Shown: positions 35,192 through 44,485 of the stretch, piece after piece
Numbering within the stretch: the stretch's first letter is position 1
Layout of the letters: the number at the start of each line of letters is the position of its first letter
NCBI GenBank assembly: GCA_910579955.1
Contig: CAJTWE010000002.1
Span: 103,431 to 167,430 of the forward strand
Length of the DNA: 64,000 bases
Reading direction: 5' to 3'
DNA from: an uncultured Ruminococcus sp.
Lineage (GTDB): Bacteria; Bacillota; Clostridia; Oscillospirales; Ruminococcaceae
Translations under genes and position numbers: made by a program
Notes under the pieces: generated by a model
Databases searched by the model: none
The model's input: only the letters and a program-made list of their open reading frames with translations
Told to the model about the DNA's origin: nothing

Positions 35192-37085
35192 AATCCACCT
35201 CATCTATCTTAGTAAGCATGAGTTTCATGCTCTTTTCAACTGTAAAAACAGGATGTTTTTCAGAAAAAGAATTGTCTTCTGTTTTTTCTCTCAATATTAC
35301 CCTCACCATCATCACGGCGTTTTTTAGCTGAGACGCAGGAGATCGCACTGGCAGCTTAAATCTCATATCGCCTGTTTTTATTTGTATTTCAGGAGAATTA
35401 AGAACAGGCACGCCAATACTATTGACAAAATGATAAGATATAAAAACATCTATATTTTCAGCGCTATCATAACTATCATAAACAGCTTTCTGTATTGCAA
35501 CAGGAACACGTACCCACGCATCTACAGATAAATTTATATACTCAGGTACCGTAAGATTTATTTTTCCTGACTTTTCATCAAAATCTATAACAATGGATGG
35601 ATATATTCCCTTTTTATCTGCATACTCTCTTTGATAATCAAGAAAAGCTTCATTTTCTCTAAGCTGTCTTAATGATTTTTTTCTATAAATACGTGATTTT
35701 TCTAAGTTTTCTCTCTCAGTATTCTCGCAGTATTTTTCAGAAAATCCCTCAAACATCTGCCCCTCCTTATAAAGCTCTTCATAGTAATTTTCAAAAAAAT
35801 ACTCACGTGGAACATGATGAACATCCCAACTTGCCATATCCCCGGGCCAACACATAGACACACTCTCACACGGCTTGAACTTGTCTGGATAAAAGTAGAA
35901 TCCGTAATTAAAATATGTGCTCCATTCATCATATGGCTTGTACTCAATGCCCTTATGAACTGAAAGCATTTCTTTAAAAATATGTCTATCTATTATTTGT
36001 GGCTGGTGAGAAGAATACTGAAGAACCGGATAGTCATGCTGAATTAAAAAATCTCTGGTTTTAAATGCGCCCTTATCAAAACTTGTATAATTATTATATG
36101 TTCCCTGCCAATCTCTAATATCATAGAAATAATACCCCTGATAACGTCCATCTTTTATAAAAAACTCTTTTGTTATCGGTTTCATAGGACGATAATCATC
36201 ATCCGTCATAATAAATACATCATTTAATACATCCTGATCCATGAGCTTACAACGAAGGAAAAAATTCCTTGCCTGATGATCTTTTGGCAAAGACTCGCCA
36301 TTCAAGAGTTCATCATCTGTTATAAACTTCAAAGAAAGTCTTCCGTTATATTTAATTTTAAACGACTGAACATTCTGAGGAGGACAGCAGACTACAAGCT
36401 CTTTTATAAATGGCATAAATTCTTCAATATATGGCAGGGATTTCATTATATCATCATTTCTTGCAGTCAGAACTACCATCTGATATAAATCAGTATATGA
36501 AACGCTCCCCTTTTCTTTTGACGTAGCACAAAGCGTTTTCAAAAGCGTATTTTCATAAAACACACTGCATTCAGGAACATTCGCATTCATCTCTGCACAA
36601 ATTGAATGGAATATCTCTATATCGGTATTATTTTCAAGAATAATATATGATCCATATGAAATAGCAGCACTTAAAGAATCAATAGCTGATATAACTTCAT
36701 CTTCACTATAATTGGCAAGATCTTGTATCATATTAAAAATGCTATTGTGCAAAAATGAAACTATTTGCATTCCGGCTCTTTTCAAATTCCGATAAATATA
36801 ATTCCTTGGTGGAAAAGTTTTCTCAGAGGAAATAATGTCAAAATAAACAGAACCCGGTTCAAAAGAATTAAAGGACACTGTTTCTTTAATTATATCTGAA
36901 AGTTTATCTTCAAATATATTTCCATCTAAAATATGAAATCCTTCTTTTTTCAAATCACAGCAGACAAAAGTAATCAAACACTCTTCATCACATTTAATTT
37001 CAAAAGATGAGCATATACTTTTCCATAATTGCACATCATTTTTCTTTGTAAAATATGATGATACATTTACATAAATGTGTTTCAT
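35184..37085 (-). CDS. Large putative glycosyltransferase of the export operon
   Basis: 633 residues, no signal peptide or membrane helix. Residues ~205-440 look like a GT-A-type fold with an acidic DXD-like centre (FIMTDDDYRPMKP) and aromatic blocks (GRYQGYYFYDIRDWQG), resembling stealth-type or capsular sugar-phosphate transferases. Residues ~1-200 form an unrecognised Rossmann-like region. Residues ~510-610 form a beta-sandwich (INLTVPEYINLSVDAWVRVP) like polymer-binding tails of export systems. Operon position suggests it builds or caps the exported glycan. Family assignment is tentative. Confidence 0.6.
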   Translation of the reverse strand: MKHIYVNVSSYFTKKNDVQLWKSICSSFEIKCDEECLITFVCCDLKKEGFHILDGNIFEDKLSDIIKETVSFNSFEPGSVYFDIISSEKTFPPRNYIYRNLKRAGMQIVSFLHNSIFNMIQDLANYSEDEVISAIDSLSAAISYGSYIILENNTDIEIFHSICAEMNANVPECSVFYENTLLKTLCATSKEKGSVSYTDLYQMVVLTARNDDIMKSLPYIEEFMPFIKELVVCCPPQNVQSFKIKYNGRLSLKFITDDELLNGESLPKDHQARNFFLRCKLMDQDVLNDVFIMTDDDYRPMKPITKEFFIKDGRYQGYYFYDIRDWQGTYNNYTSFDKGAFKTRDFLIQHDYPVLQYSSHQPQIIDRHIFKEMLSVHKGIEYKPYDEWSTYFNYGFYFYPDKFKPCESVSMCWPGDMASWDVHHVPREYFFENYYEELYKEGQMFEGFSEKYCENTERENLEKSRIYRKKSLRQLRENEAFLDYQREYADKKGIYPSIVIDFDEKSGKINLTVPEYINLSVDAWVRVPVAIQKAVYDSYDSAENIDVFISYHFVNSIGVPVLNSPEIQIKTGDMRFKLPVRSPASQLKNAVMMVRVILREKTEDNSFSEKHPVFTVEKSMKLMLTKIDEVDYV

Positions 37086-37555
37086 TTCTCACCAGCTCTC
37101 AGTATTATTCTTATATACTTTTTTAATCTATCCGGCATTTTTTGATAAACAGGCAAAATTCGCACCATGATCTTTTGCAAAAACTTTTGCTCCAATGCGT
37201 ATTCCGATTTATCTGTAAAATTCAATATTTTCTTATCTATATTTTTCGCTTCTTGTGAATTCATAAGCTCACAAATTAACTTTCGTCTAAATTCCAAATG
37301 TGGAAGTAAAAGCATATTTTCATAACGCTTTATCGAATCATCATCCGCAAGATGATCAAAAAAGGTCATATATGCAATGTCGATAAACTCCTGATTTGAA
37401 GCTTCAACTTCAAGCAGGTTTAAAATATCTATTTTATATGGATCATTCTTTATATAATAGAAAAATGCAGCTCTCCGGCGATCAAACGTTTTTCCTGATT
37501 GCTGCATATTTTTATTTGCTATTTCAAAAAGCTGGCTGTAGCTCTTATTATCCAT
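37082..37555 (-). CDS. Hypothetical protein, first gene of the polysaccharide operon
   Basis: 157 residues, helical and basic toward the end (MPDRLKKYIRIILRAGEK). I do not recognise the family. ATG at 37555 follows GGGAG; its stop overlaps the next start by 4 bp, so it is coupled to the glycosyltransferase and probably acts with it. No signal peptide or membrane segment. Confidence 0.65.
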   Translation of the reverse strand: MDNKSYSQLFEIANKNMQQSGKTFDRRRAAFFYYIKNDPYKIDILNLLEVEASNQEFIDIAYMTFFDHLADDDSIKRYENMLLLPHLEFRRKLICELMNSQEAKNIDKKILNFTDKSEYALEQKFLQKIMVRILPVYQKMPDRLKKYIRIILRAGEK

Positions 37556-37693
37556 ATTCGTAGCTCCCATATTTTTTCTAAATCCTTATTATCCCTATTA
37601 ACTTTTATATTATATCACAATTTACAATATAATGCAAGACACATTTACCGCTTTTTTATTTAATATTTCAGCATATATAAAATATTAAACAAG

Positions 37694-37723
37694 AAAAAGC
37701 AGCGTTATTCCTCGCTGCTTTTT
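37694..37723. terminator. Bidirectional intrinsic terminator
   Basis: AAAAAGCAGCG pairs with CGCTGCTTTTT, after the MerR-family gene. Confidence 0.85.
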
Positions 37724-37739
37724 CCCAATTAAATTTACA

Positions 37740-38117
37740 TTAATCTTCCCATGAAAGCACACCTGTTTTCACAGCAATCTCATATCGTCCGATTTTATAA
37801 TTCAGACGATTCAACGTTGCATCAATTTTTTCTCTCTGCTCCAGCAAAACTTCACGCTGATCTTCAAGCAACTGCAATCTTGCAGGAAATGTAGAATCTC
37901 CCTCTTGTGCCAGCTTAACATATTCAATCATTGCTTCTATAGGAAGTCCTGCACTGCGCATACATATTGCAAGCTCAACCCATGAAATATCCTCCTGCTG
38001 ATAGTTGCGTATACCGCTTGATGTTCGGGTCACAGGAGGGATCATTCCTACACGCTCGTAATAACGAAGCGTATCCTGAGAGATCCCAAACTTTTCGCTG
38101 ACTTCTTTTATAGTCAT
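37740..38117 (-). CDS. MerR-family transcription regulator
   Basis: 125 residues. N-terminal MerR winged helix (MTIKEVSEKFGISQDTLRYYERVGMIPPVTRTSSGIRNY) and a C-terminal coiled coil (LLEDQREVLLEQREKIDATLNRLNYKI). No cysteine cluster for metals, so closer to the NmlR/AdhR-like subgroup. ATG at 38117 follows GAGGTGA. Follows the sensor kinase gene by 25 bp; may be co-transcribed. Confidence 0.88.
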   Translation of the reverse strand: MTIKEVSEKFGISQDTLRYYERVGMIPPVTRTSSGIRNYQQEDISWVELAICMRSAGLPIEAMIEYVKLAQEGDSTFPARLQLLEDQREVLLEQREKIDATLNRLNYKIGRYEIAVKTGVLSWED

Positions 38118-38142
38118 TATGTTCACCTCATTTGCTTTTTCA

Positions 38143-39453
38143 TTATTGAATAGGTATTAAAATATCAACTTTAAATATATTTTCATCATATGCTATAGAA
38201 AGCGTTCCGCCATATTTCTCAACAGATGCTTTTATTATTGACACGCCTACCCCTTCATGATTTTCCTTAGTTGAAATTAAGCCTCCAATTTTCTCCTTTA
38301 CCACACCATTGAAACTATTCTCAAAACTAATTGCAATGAAATCATTCACTTTGCCAATAATAACATTGATAAAACGTTTGGATATTTCGACTTTCAAATT
38401 TGCCTCAATTGCATTATCCCAAAGATTTGCAAATATTGCAGTCATATCTAAATCATCAACAAATTCAAAAAGAATATCCTCAACTCGAGTGTTAACCTTA
38501 ATCATTTCACTTTCAGCAGCTGTAATCTTCTGTTCCATAATAATGCTGAGTATATTATTAGAGCATTGAAAGCCCATGAATAATGAATCTACCTTTTTCT
38601 CTATAAGTGACCCATATTCTTTTGCTCGTTTATCATCATTGTTTTGCAGAGCATTTAAGGTTGCCAGATGTTTCTTTATATCATGTATCATCTTTCTTGA
38701 TTCTTCATATTTTTTGCTGATTTCAATATAGTTATCCAATTGAATCTTATTTTGATTTTTAACCAATCCGTACTCATATTTTTGTCTGGATGATTTTATT
38801 ATCTGTTCAATAAAATGAACCAAGAACACATTCAAAAGCAAAAATCCTACAATTATTATAATTGTTTTAATATTAAAGCCTTGATCTGCGACCTCTTTAT
38901 TATAACTATCAACCACAAAGGTCTCAAATATTGTAAACGATCCAAGCAGTACTATTTGCTTTATTTTTATTACTGATACCTTGCCGCCGGATAATACTGA
39001 TACAAAAATAAACCATACAAAAAACATAATGAAAAGATACATAACATTGCTAACGATCATATCATTTGGATTTTGAACAATATTTATAAATGTCTCATCT
39101 TTAAAAACGCTCAAAGCAGCAATTGTTAATATATTTGAAACTAGCAATGCTAGTACAAAAACAGAGTTATATATAAATGTTTGCTTATAATTACTCTTAA
39201 ACAATAGGTGATTCAAAATATGTATACACAAAAATGCGTACACAAAATTCAATAGCTTAAATCCTATAAATTCCGATAATATATCAACAAATATGAATAA
39301 TGCTGTAGTCAAAAAATATGCTGCAACATAAACAAATTTGTTTTCGTATTTAGGACTATACATTCTTTCTAAAAATAAAAATATAAATAAATTCATGATA
39401 GCAACGATCAGTAATTGCAATACAAACAAAATGGTATCTGTCATCATCATCAT
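38143..39453 (-). CDS. AgrC-type sensor histidine kinase
   Basis: 436 residues. Six membrane helices (to ~residue 215), then the HPK10/GHKL kinase core: phospho-acceptor His in MIHDIKKHLATLNAL and N-box LWDNAIEANLK; the G-box region reads TKENHEGVGVSIIKA. This is the sensor class that detects cyclic autoinducing peptides. Starts inside the 3' end of the response regulator gene (4-bp overlap). No agrB or agrD is adjacent. Confidence 0.9.
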   Translation of the reverse strand: MMMMTDTILFVLQLLIVAIMNLFIFLFLERMYSPKYENKFVYVAAYFLTTALFIFVDILSEFIGFKLLNFVYAFLCIHILNHLLFKSNYKQTFIYNSVFVLALLVSNILTIAALSVFKDETFINIVQNPNDMIVSNVMYLFIMFFVWFIFVSVLSGGKVSVIKIKQIVLLGSFTIFETFVVDSYNKEVADQGFNIKTIIIIVGFLLLNVFLVHFIEQIIKSSRQKYEYGLVKNQNKIQLDNYIEISKKYEESRKMIHDIKKHLATLNALQNNDDKRAKEYGSLIEKKVDSLFMGFQCSNNILSIIMEQKITAAESEMIKVNTRVEDILFEFVDDLDMTAIFANLWDNAIEANLKVEISKRFINVIIGKVNDFIAISFENSFNGVVKEKIGGLISTKENHEGVGVSIIKASVEKYGGTLSIAYDENIFKVDILIPIQ

Positions 39454-40178
39454 ATATTCCGCCCTTTCAATTTCTGTATAAATGCAACAGATAACTTTGA
39501 CATAAACTCATTCTTCTTTTTCTGTGCGATCGGCAACAAATGGCCATTTTTCATAACAATAACATAGTTGTTTTGAAGCTTCTGCACATATTTCAAGTTT
39601 ACAATGCAATCACGTCTCGTTTGATAAAACTGAGTTTTATCCAATTTATCATAAATAGCAGTAAGATTTTCCCTTATGACAATTTTTTTAGAGCTGCCAT
39701 ACAAATAAACCTTTTTCTTGGCCTCAAACATAAAGTAATAGATTTCATTAATCTTCACGCACACAACACCGCCATCAGTAGGCAAAGTAATTGTTTCTTC
39801 ACTGGCATCATGTATTGCAGTAAAATAATCATCCATAACTTCAAAGAATTCATCTTTATTAAATGGTTTCATTATAAATCCAAAAGCATGAACTTTAAAC
39901 GCTCTTCGCCAATAATCTACATAATTAGTTATGTAAACAATTGGAACATTCATGTCTTGTTCTCTAATCTTTTGGGCAATTTCAATTCCGTTAGATCTTT
40001 CCATTTCTATATCAAGAAAAATTATATCAAATTTTTCTTCTGCCATCAATAAATCATATCCATCGCAATATAAAGATATTTTAATATCAACTGATTTACT
40101 GTTGCAATAATCTAACAGAATATTTTTTACATCTTCTCCCATAATTGCTTCATCATCACAAACAGCAACACGCAGCAT
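39450..40178 (-). CDS. LytTR-type response regulator (AgrA-like)
   Basis: 242 residues. Receiver domain with acidic pair DDE near residue 8, phospho-acceptor Asp in DIIFLDIEM and Lys in GFIMKPF. C-terminal LytTR DNA-binding domain (INEIYYFMFEAKKKVYLY; FYQTRRDCIVNLKYVQKL). First gene of the pair with the kinase, under a good promoter. LytTR proteins bind paired direct repeats about two helical turns apart; such a pair lies upstream of the next gene at 40.9 kb. Confidence 0.92.
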   Translation of the reverse strand: MLRVAVCDDEAIMGEDVKNILLDYCNSKSVDIKISLYCDGYDLLMAEEKFDIIFLDIEMERSNGIEIAQKIREQDMNVPIVYITNYVDYWRRAFKVHAFGFIMKPFNKDEFFEVMDDYFTAIHDASEETITLPTDGGVVCVKINEIYYFMFEAKKKVYLYGSSKKIVIRENLTAIYDKLDKTQFYQTRRDCIVNLKYVQKLQNNYVIVMKNGHLLPIAQKKKNEFMSKLSVAFIQKLKGRNI

Positions 40179-40245
40179 AACAATTGTTTCTCCTAAAACT
40201 ATTCTTATGTTAAATAAAATACAAGTACTATTTCCTGTACAATAT

Positions 40246-40274
40246 ATTATACACTTTTAGAAAATGAAAATCAA
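40246..40274 (-). promoter_or_regulatory. Promoter of the AgrA/AgrC-like operon
   Basis: Minus strand TTGATT, a 17-bp spacer and TATAAT, 68 bp before the response regulator start. Confidence 0.7.
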
Positions 40275-40376
40275 TCCTTACAATAACTTGTTAACATAAA
40301 TGTTTTAGGTTATACTTATAATAAATTCTAATTGCTTTTTAATATCTGCATACACGAGTGCAAAGCAAAAAATTAT

Positions 40377-40856
40377 TTAAGACGTTTTCCCATATAACAT
40401 CTTACTTTCTTTAATTGCAGAAAGAACAAACCTCTCATATTTTTTGTAGCTTTTCATTTCATTCCTGTCAATGTCAACAGTGACATCTTCATAACCATTT
40501 GCAATTATACCTGTCTGTATCATTTGAGTCTTATTATTCAGAATAAGCACATACAGCTTCTTATTTTTTGAAATTGCATAAGAAATTAATTGCATGAATT
40601 CTCGCATATTATTACTATCGGATGGCGCTACAATAATAACACAAGAAGAAGCATCAATATGCTCCCTGCCTTCATCAACATAATTGATTTTTGAATCAAT
40701 AAAATTATACGTATCTACTTTAGCTTTGTATAGACGCATAAGCTTACTTATATTATAATTCAGTGCAGCCATGTCATCTTCATTTTTGCTAATGTTATAT
40801 ACATTATTTGATTTTGTCATTATTGGTGCAATAATATATACGTCGTAATTTTTCAT
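40377..40856 (-). CDS. Hypothetical Rossmann-like protein next to the AgrA/AgrC pair
   Basis: 159 residues, soluble. Alternating strands and helices: YDVYIIAPIMTKSNN at the start, SSCVIIVAPSDSNNMREFM near residue 70 and KKLYVLILNNKTQ near 98. The outline resembles flavodoxin/TIR/deoxyribosyltransferase-like folds, but no catalytic motif is certain. GGAGGT ribosome site. It has its own promoter (40890-40919) with a direct-repeat element just upstream, so it is a likely target of the LytTR regulator. Function unknown. Confidence 0.65.
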   Translation of the reverse strand: MKNYDVYIIAPIMTKSNNVYNISKNEDDMAALNYNISKLMRLYKAKVDTYNFIDSKINYVDEGREHIDASSCVIIVAPSDSNNMREFMQLISYAISKNKKLYVLILNNKTQMIQTGIIANGYEDVTVDIDRNEMKSYKKYERFVLSAIKESKMLYGKTS

Positions 40857-40889
40857 ACTGACCTCCGATAATTTAACATCTTAATTTAC

Positions 40890-40919
40890 ATTATACATTT
40901 ATTTAAATTACAAAGTCAA
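40890..40919 (-). promoter_or_regulatory. Promoter of the hypothetical gene at 40.4 kb
   Basis: Minus strand TTGACT, an 18-bp spacer and TATAAT. Confidence 0.65.
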
Positions 40920-40932
40920 TGCATTTTGCTCG

Positions 40933-40962
40933 AATGACGAAATTGCACCATAAATGACGAAA
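40933..40962. promoter_or_regulatory. Direct-repeat operator, likely LytTR-regulator site
   Basis: AATGACGAAA at 40933-40942 and again at 40953-40962, exactly 20 bp apart (two helical turns), starting 14 bp upstream of the -35. This spacing and placement fit activation by a LytTR regulator such as the one at 39.5 kb. The TGACGAA core also loosely fits a 0A box, a weaker reading. Confidence 0.5.
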
Positions 40963-41007
40963 AAGAACTAATTTATACCCTTAAAATTCCCTGTTATCAG
41001 AAAATTT

Positions 41008-42297
41008 TCAGTTGCCATTTGCTGGATTATCAAGTACTCTGCCGTTTTCATCAAAGCGTGAACCGTGGCAAGCACAGTCCCATGAATGCTCAGCTTTATT
41101 CCATTTCAGCGCACACCCTAAATGAGGACAGCGTTTTTTTGTAAACGTAAGCAAATTTGTTACTGCCTCAAAGCTGTTGACAAAAAGCTGAGGTTTGAGT
41201 ATACTTCTTGACGGACTGAAAACATCTGAAAAATCATTCTCTTTTCCCTGCACCATATCACATAGAAGCAGTGCGGAAATCATTGCGTCTGTCATGCCCC
41301 ATTTATTAAAGCCGGTAGCTGTAAAAAGCTGTGCTGTCTTACTGGAATACTGACCAATATATGGAATTTCATCAAGGCTCATGCAGTCCTGTGCAGCCCA
41401 GTGGCAATACTCTTGTGCATTCGGATAATGAGTACTTGCAAACTGACGAAGTTCTGACCAATTACCGCCCTTTTTGCCTGTACGATGAGCACCTCCTCCC
41501 AATAGAAGATAATTCTTAAAATTCCGAAATGAATATCCGGTTTTGCTTTCATCCACGTACATTCCGCAAATATTCTGTGCATTTTCTAGTGCAAGAACAT
41601 AAGAACGATGCTGATACAACTTTAGAAAATAACTTCCATGCTTATTAATAAATGGAAAGTGAGTTGTCACGATGACTGTTTTTGCTGTTATGCATCCAAA
41701 ATCTGTTATTGCTATATTGCCGCACATTTCTTTCACAAACGTATTCTCATAAATAGGAAGCTTCTCCGCAATTGCTGCGATAAATTTTAGCGGATGGAAC
41801 TGCGCCTGAGACGGAAATTTTACTGCACCAGCAACAGAAAATGGTAACGGAATCTTAGCACACAGCTGTGCTTTATATCCGATAATATCAAGTGCATGAA
41901 TTTCGTTTTCAAGCTTTTGTCTATCGCTGACTGAGTAGACGTAATTGTCCTTTATTTCATAATCGCAATCAATATTTTTACATAATTCCTCATAATTTTC
42001 AAATGCAAGACGATTCGCCGCAAGGTATTTTTGCGCTGCCTCCAAGCCGCTGCTATTCAATAATTTATGATAGACAAGTCCATGCTGATATGTGATTTTT
42101 GCAGTTGTATGAGACGTTGTACCCTGACAAATTCTCCCCTTTTCCACCAGTACGCAATCCAATCCGCTTTGCTTGAGAAAATATGCCGTCAAGATTCCTG
42201 CAATACCACCGCCGATAATCAAAACATCTGTATTCATACTGCCGCTGAGCCTTGGAAATTCCGGAAGCTTAATACTTTTCTGCCATATTGATTCCAT
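41008..42297 (-). CDS. FAD-dependent oxidoreductase with C-terminal Rieske domain
   Basis: 429 residues. N-terminal FAD-binding fold (DVLIIGGGIAGILTAYFL) with the DAO-family block GRICQGTTSHTTAKIT. The C-terminal Rieske 2Fe-2S site reads CPHLGCALKW then CACHGSRF. It ends soon after (VLDNPANGN), somewhat short against relatives. ATG at 42297 follows GGAGG. Substrate unknown; the family is recalled from anaerobe stress-response loci. A long palindrome lies directly upstream of the ribosome site. Confidence 0.88.
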   Translation of the reverse strand: MESIWQKSIKLPEFPRLSGSMNTDVLIIGGGIAGILTAYFLKQSGLDCVLVEKGRICQGTTSHTTAKITYQHGLVYHKLLNSSGLEAAQKYLAANRLAFENYEELCKNIDCDYEIKDNYVYSVSDRQKLENEIHALDIIGYKAQLCAKIPLPFSVAGAVKFPSQAQFHPLKFIAAIAEKLPIYENTFVKEMCGNIAITDFGCITAKTVIVTTHFPFINKHGSYFLKLYQHRSYVLALENAQNICGMYVDESKTGYSFRNFKNYLLLGGGAHRTGKKGGNWSELRQFASTHYPNAQEYCHWAAQDCMSLDEIPYIGQYSSKTAQLFTATGFNKWGMTDAMISALLLCDMVQGKENDFSDVFSPSRSILKPQLFVNSFEAVTNLLTFTKKRCPHLGCALKWNKAEHSWDCACHGSRFDENGRVLDNPANGN

Positions 42298-42315
42298 AAA
42301 AATCCTCCTTATACA

Positions 42316-42348
42316 AAGCGCCATCTGACACTTTGTCAAATGGCGCTT
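42316..42348. promoter_or_regulatory. 33-bp inverted repeat upstream of the Rieske-FAD gene
   Basis: Outer arms AAGCGCCAT (42316-42324) and ATGGCGCTT (42340-42348); inner arms TGACA and TGTCA. It lies immediately upstream of the ribosome site on the minus strand and no T-run follows, so an operator or leader hairpin is more likely than a terminator. Confidence 0.5.
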
Positions 42349-42408
42349 ATGATGATAAAGTTTAAAATAGTATGGCTTATATATGGCTGCTTATTCACTA
42401 TATGTAAC

Positions 42409-42906
42409 CTATTGTTTTAGTTTTAATCTAGTGGGAATATCTGAAATTAACACAACATTATGCTCAGTATTCGTATTAGTGTTTGAAAATATAAAAAGTC
42501 TTATTTCAAAGTCTCTATTAGAAATCGTACTAAATTCTGTATTTATATAATCAAGATCTTCATATTTCAAATCAAACTCAGTGAAATATTCCAACATAGT
42601 ATATCCAATGTTTTCATTTTTATTTAAAGAAGGTAGAGGGTTATAATCTGTTTTAAATAAATATTTTGAGTCGTTTTGAAATACAGAGTCCCCTACTTGA
42701 TAAAACATTACAATTCTTGTTTCGATAATATAGTCTTCAACAATAACATCTTGTACATTTATTCCATTTGTCAAATCAATTCTGAGCATTTTTGAAAGTT
42801 CATCATAGGATTTAAAATTATAAGAGCAAAATTTTAGCAAAATAAAAAGGCTAAAAAGCAACAAAAAGAGGCAAGAAAAAATGATTATTTTTTTAGTTTT
42901 ACGCAT
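42409..42906 (-). CDS. Small membrane-anchored hypothetical protein
   Basis: 165 residues. One N-terminal helix (FSCLFLLLFSLFILL, residues ~9-27) with positive residues before it, then an extracytoplasmic domain. Not recognised. It belongs to an array of small immunity-like genes (42.4-46.9 kb), so a role in protection against a toxin is possible but not shown. Confidence 0.6.
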   Translation of the reverse strand: MRKTKKIIIFSCLFLLLFSLFILLKFCSYNFKSYDELSKMLRIDLTNGINVQDVIVEDYIIETRIVMFYQVGDSVFQNDSKYLFKTDYNPLPSLNKNENIGYTMLEYFTEFDLKYEDLDYINTEFSTISNRDFEIRLFIFSNTNTNTEHNVVLISDIPTRLKLKQ

Positions 42907-42935
42907 AATTTATCCATCCCAAAATTTTTGTTTTT

Positions 42936-43805
42936 CTAAGATTGTGCCATATTTCTTTTAAATGCACCAATGCATTCGTCTTCCAGTTGTTTGGGAAGGC
43001 ATAAGTAAATTTTGTTAAAAAAATCCATATTATCTGGATCGGCTATACCATAATCGTCATCTGGCTCTACTATTTTATCATTGCCAAGATATATAAGCCT
43101 GTTCTTAAAAAAATGCATTGATTTCATGTATAGCAACAAAGAATACTTCTTCTTCCAATTGCTTGCAGGACAACCATCTTCCATAATAATAAGTTTTTTA
43201 TCTATAATATAATCATTAAGACAGGGCTTTTCTGTAGATAATGTAAGTCTAGTTTTTATAATAGGCAACAAATGACCTACTGTCTTATCGTATGTTTCAC
43301 AAAACAGATACTTACCTGCAACTTGAAAGAGCATATATGTTCCTGTTAATCCTTCATTTTGTGCTTCTTCACTTTGAAGCTGCATAGCAAAAACATCACC
43401 TACATTCCAATTGCATGTAAAAAAACGATAAGGTCTGATTGGCTTTGCTTCGGGCTGTGGTGACATTAACTTTTGTCTTAGCTTTTCTAGAACAGCCTTT
43501 CTCTTTTTCATAAGAAGCTCTGACTCATCTGCCCAGCGTTGCAAATCGCTGCCGTTGTCGATATAACTAAGTGCAGTCTTACAAATATCATCATCAAGCC
43601 GTCCATATTTCCATAAAACATCAGCACAGACAAACCAAAACACAGAAATGTCCGGGTCGTCATATTCTGCTGTGTCAACATAATCTTCTTTCAACTTTTC
43701 AAATGCTTCACGGTATTGAACGCCAAACTTCAACTGGTCGATAAGTTCATTTTTTACATCAAGTGCAAAGTCATCGGAATATAACCCTGTTCCCCATGCG
43801 CCCAT
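42936..43805 (-). CDS. DUF4259-like protein, putative immunity protein
   Basis: 289 residues, soluble. Opens with the family's MGAWGTGLYSDDFALDV motif; helical N-terminal half (SVFWFVCADVLWKYGRL, SDLQRWADESELL), then a beta-rich half (NWNVGDVFAMQL, LTGTYMLFQVAGKYL). A paralogue of the protein at 46.0 kb along its length. AGGAGG ribosome site. Such proteins occur singly or in arrays as putative immunity or nucleic-acid-conflict genes; that role is inferred from context. Confidence 0.7.
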   Translation of the reverse strand: MGAWGTGLYSDDFALDVKNELIDQLKFGVQYREAFEKLKEDYVDTAEYDDPDISVFWFVCADVLWKYGRLDDDICKTALSYIDNGSDLQRWADESELLMKKRKAVLEKLRQKLMSPQPEAKPIRPYRFFTCNWNVGDVFAMQLQSEEAQNEGLTGTYMLFQVAGKYLFCETYDKTVGHLLPIIKTRLTLSTEKPCLNDYIIDKKLIIMEDGCPASNWKKKYSLLLYMKSMHFFKNRLIYLGNDKIVEPDDDYGIADPDNMDFFNKIYLCLPKQLEDECIGAFKRNMAQS

Positions 43806-43847
43806 AGTAGCCTCCTTTTTATCAGCATAAAATCACATAAAATAGAG

Positions 43848-44348
43848 TTAAGTATACTTATTTGTAATTTCTTTAAGGAAATCGTATAAATTACTAGTTT
43901 TATTTTCTGTATCATAACCAGAATTTTTTATATAATAGCTTGTACGGTGCTGTTCATCATCACAGCCATCTGTGGTAACGGTTACATACTCTGTTGTAAA
44001 GACCATTGTATTATCGGAAATTAAAATTGAGAAATATCCAATCTCACTTAACTTGTTTTCATACTCCTCCCAGTTTTCATGATACAGCGCCTTTTCTTTA
44101 TTTGGTATTTTTTCTTTGATCATTTCCATTGAATTTAAATAATCCAATATAGATTTTATATCATTATCATCACTTATTTTAATTAAATTTGTATCTGTAT
44201 ATTTTACGCTTATACAATCCACATTATGGTAACTGAATCCATATTCCTTTTTAAATACTCTAAATAACGATCTATAATTAAAAGCAAAAATCAATAAACT
44301 TATTAAACATAAACTGCATATAATTACTTTTAAACACTTTCTATACAT
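43848..44348 (-). CDS. Small membrane-anchored hypothetical protein
   Basis: 166 residues from the ATG at 44348, which has AAAGG 6 nt upstream. The open frame extends 47 codons further up, but that part is basic low-complexity. One N-terminal helix (VIICSLCLISLLIFAF), then an outside domain with two near-repeats of beta segments (FSILISDNTMVFTTEYVTV). Not recognised; may be a lipid-free immunity-type protein. Confidence 0.55.
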   Translation of the reverse strand: MYRKCLKVIICSLCLISLLIFAFNYRSLFRVFKKEYGFSYHNVDCISVKYTDTNLIKISDDNDIKSILDYLNSMEMIKEKIPNKEKALYHENWEEYENKLSEIGYFSILISDNTMVFTTEYVTVTTDGCDDEQHRTSYYIKNSGYDTENKTSNLYDFLKEITNKYT

Positions 44349-44485
44349 GTACTGCCTTTCATATTTATATTTCCTAGTCATTCGATAATTTCTTCTTTTG
44401 TTTAGAAACAGGACTCTTCCTATTACACTATGTTTTTTTAGAAAACAACTCAATTTTTTTCTATATTCCAAAATTGATTTATAAA

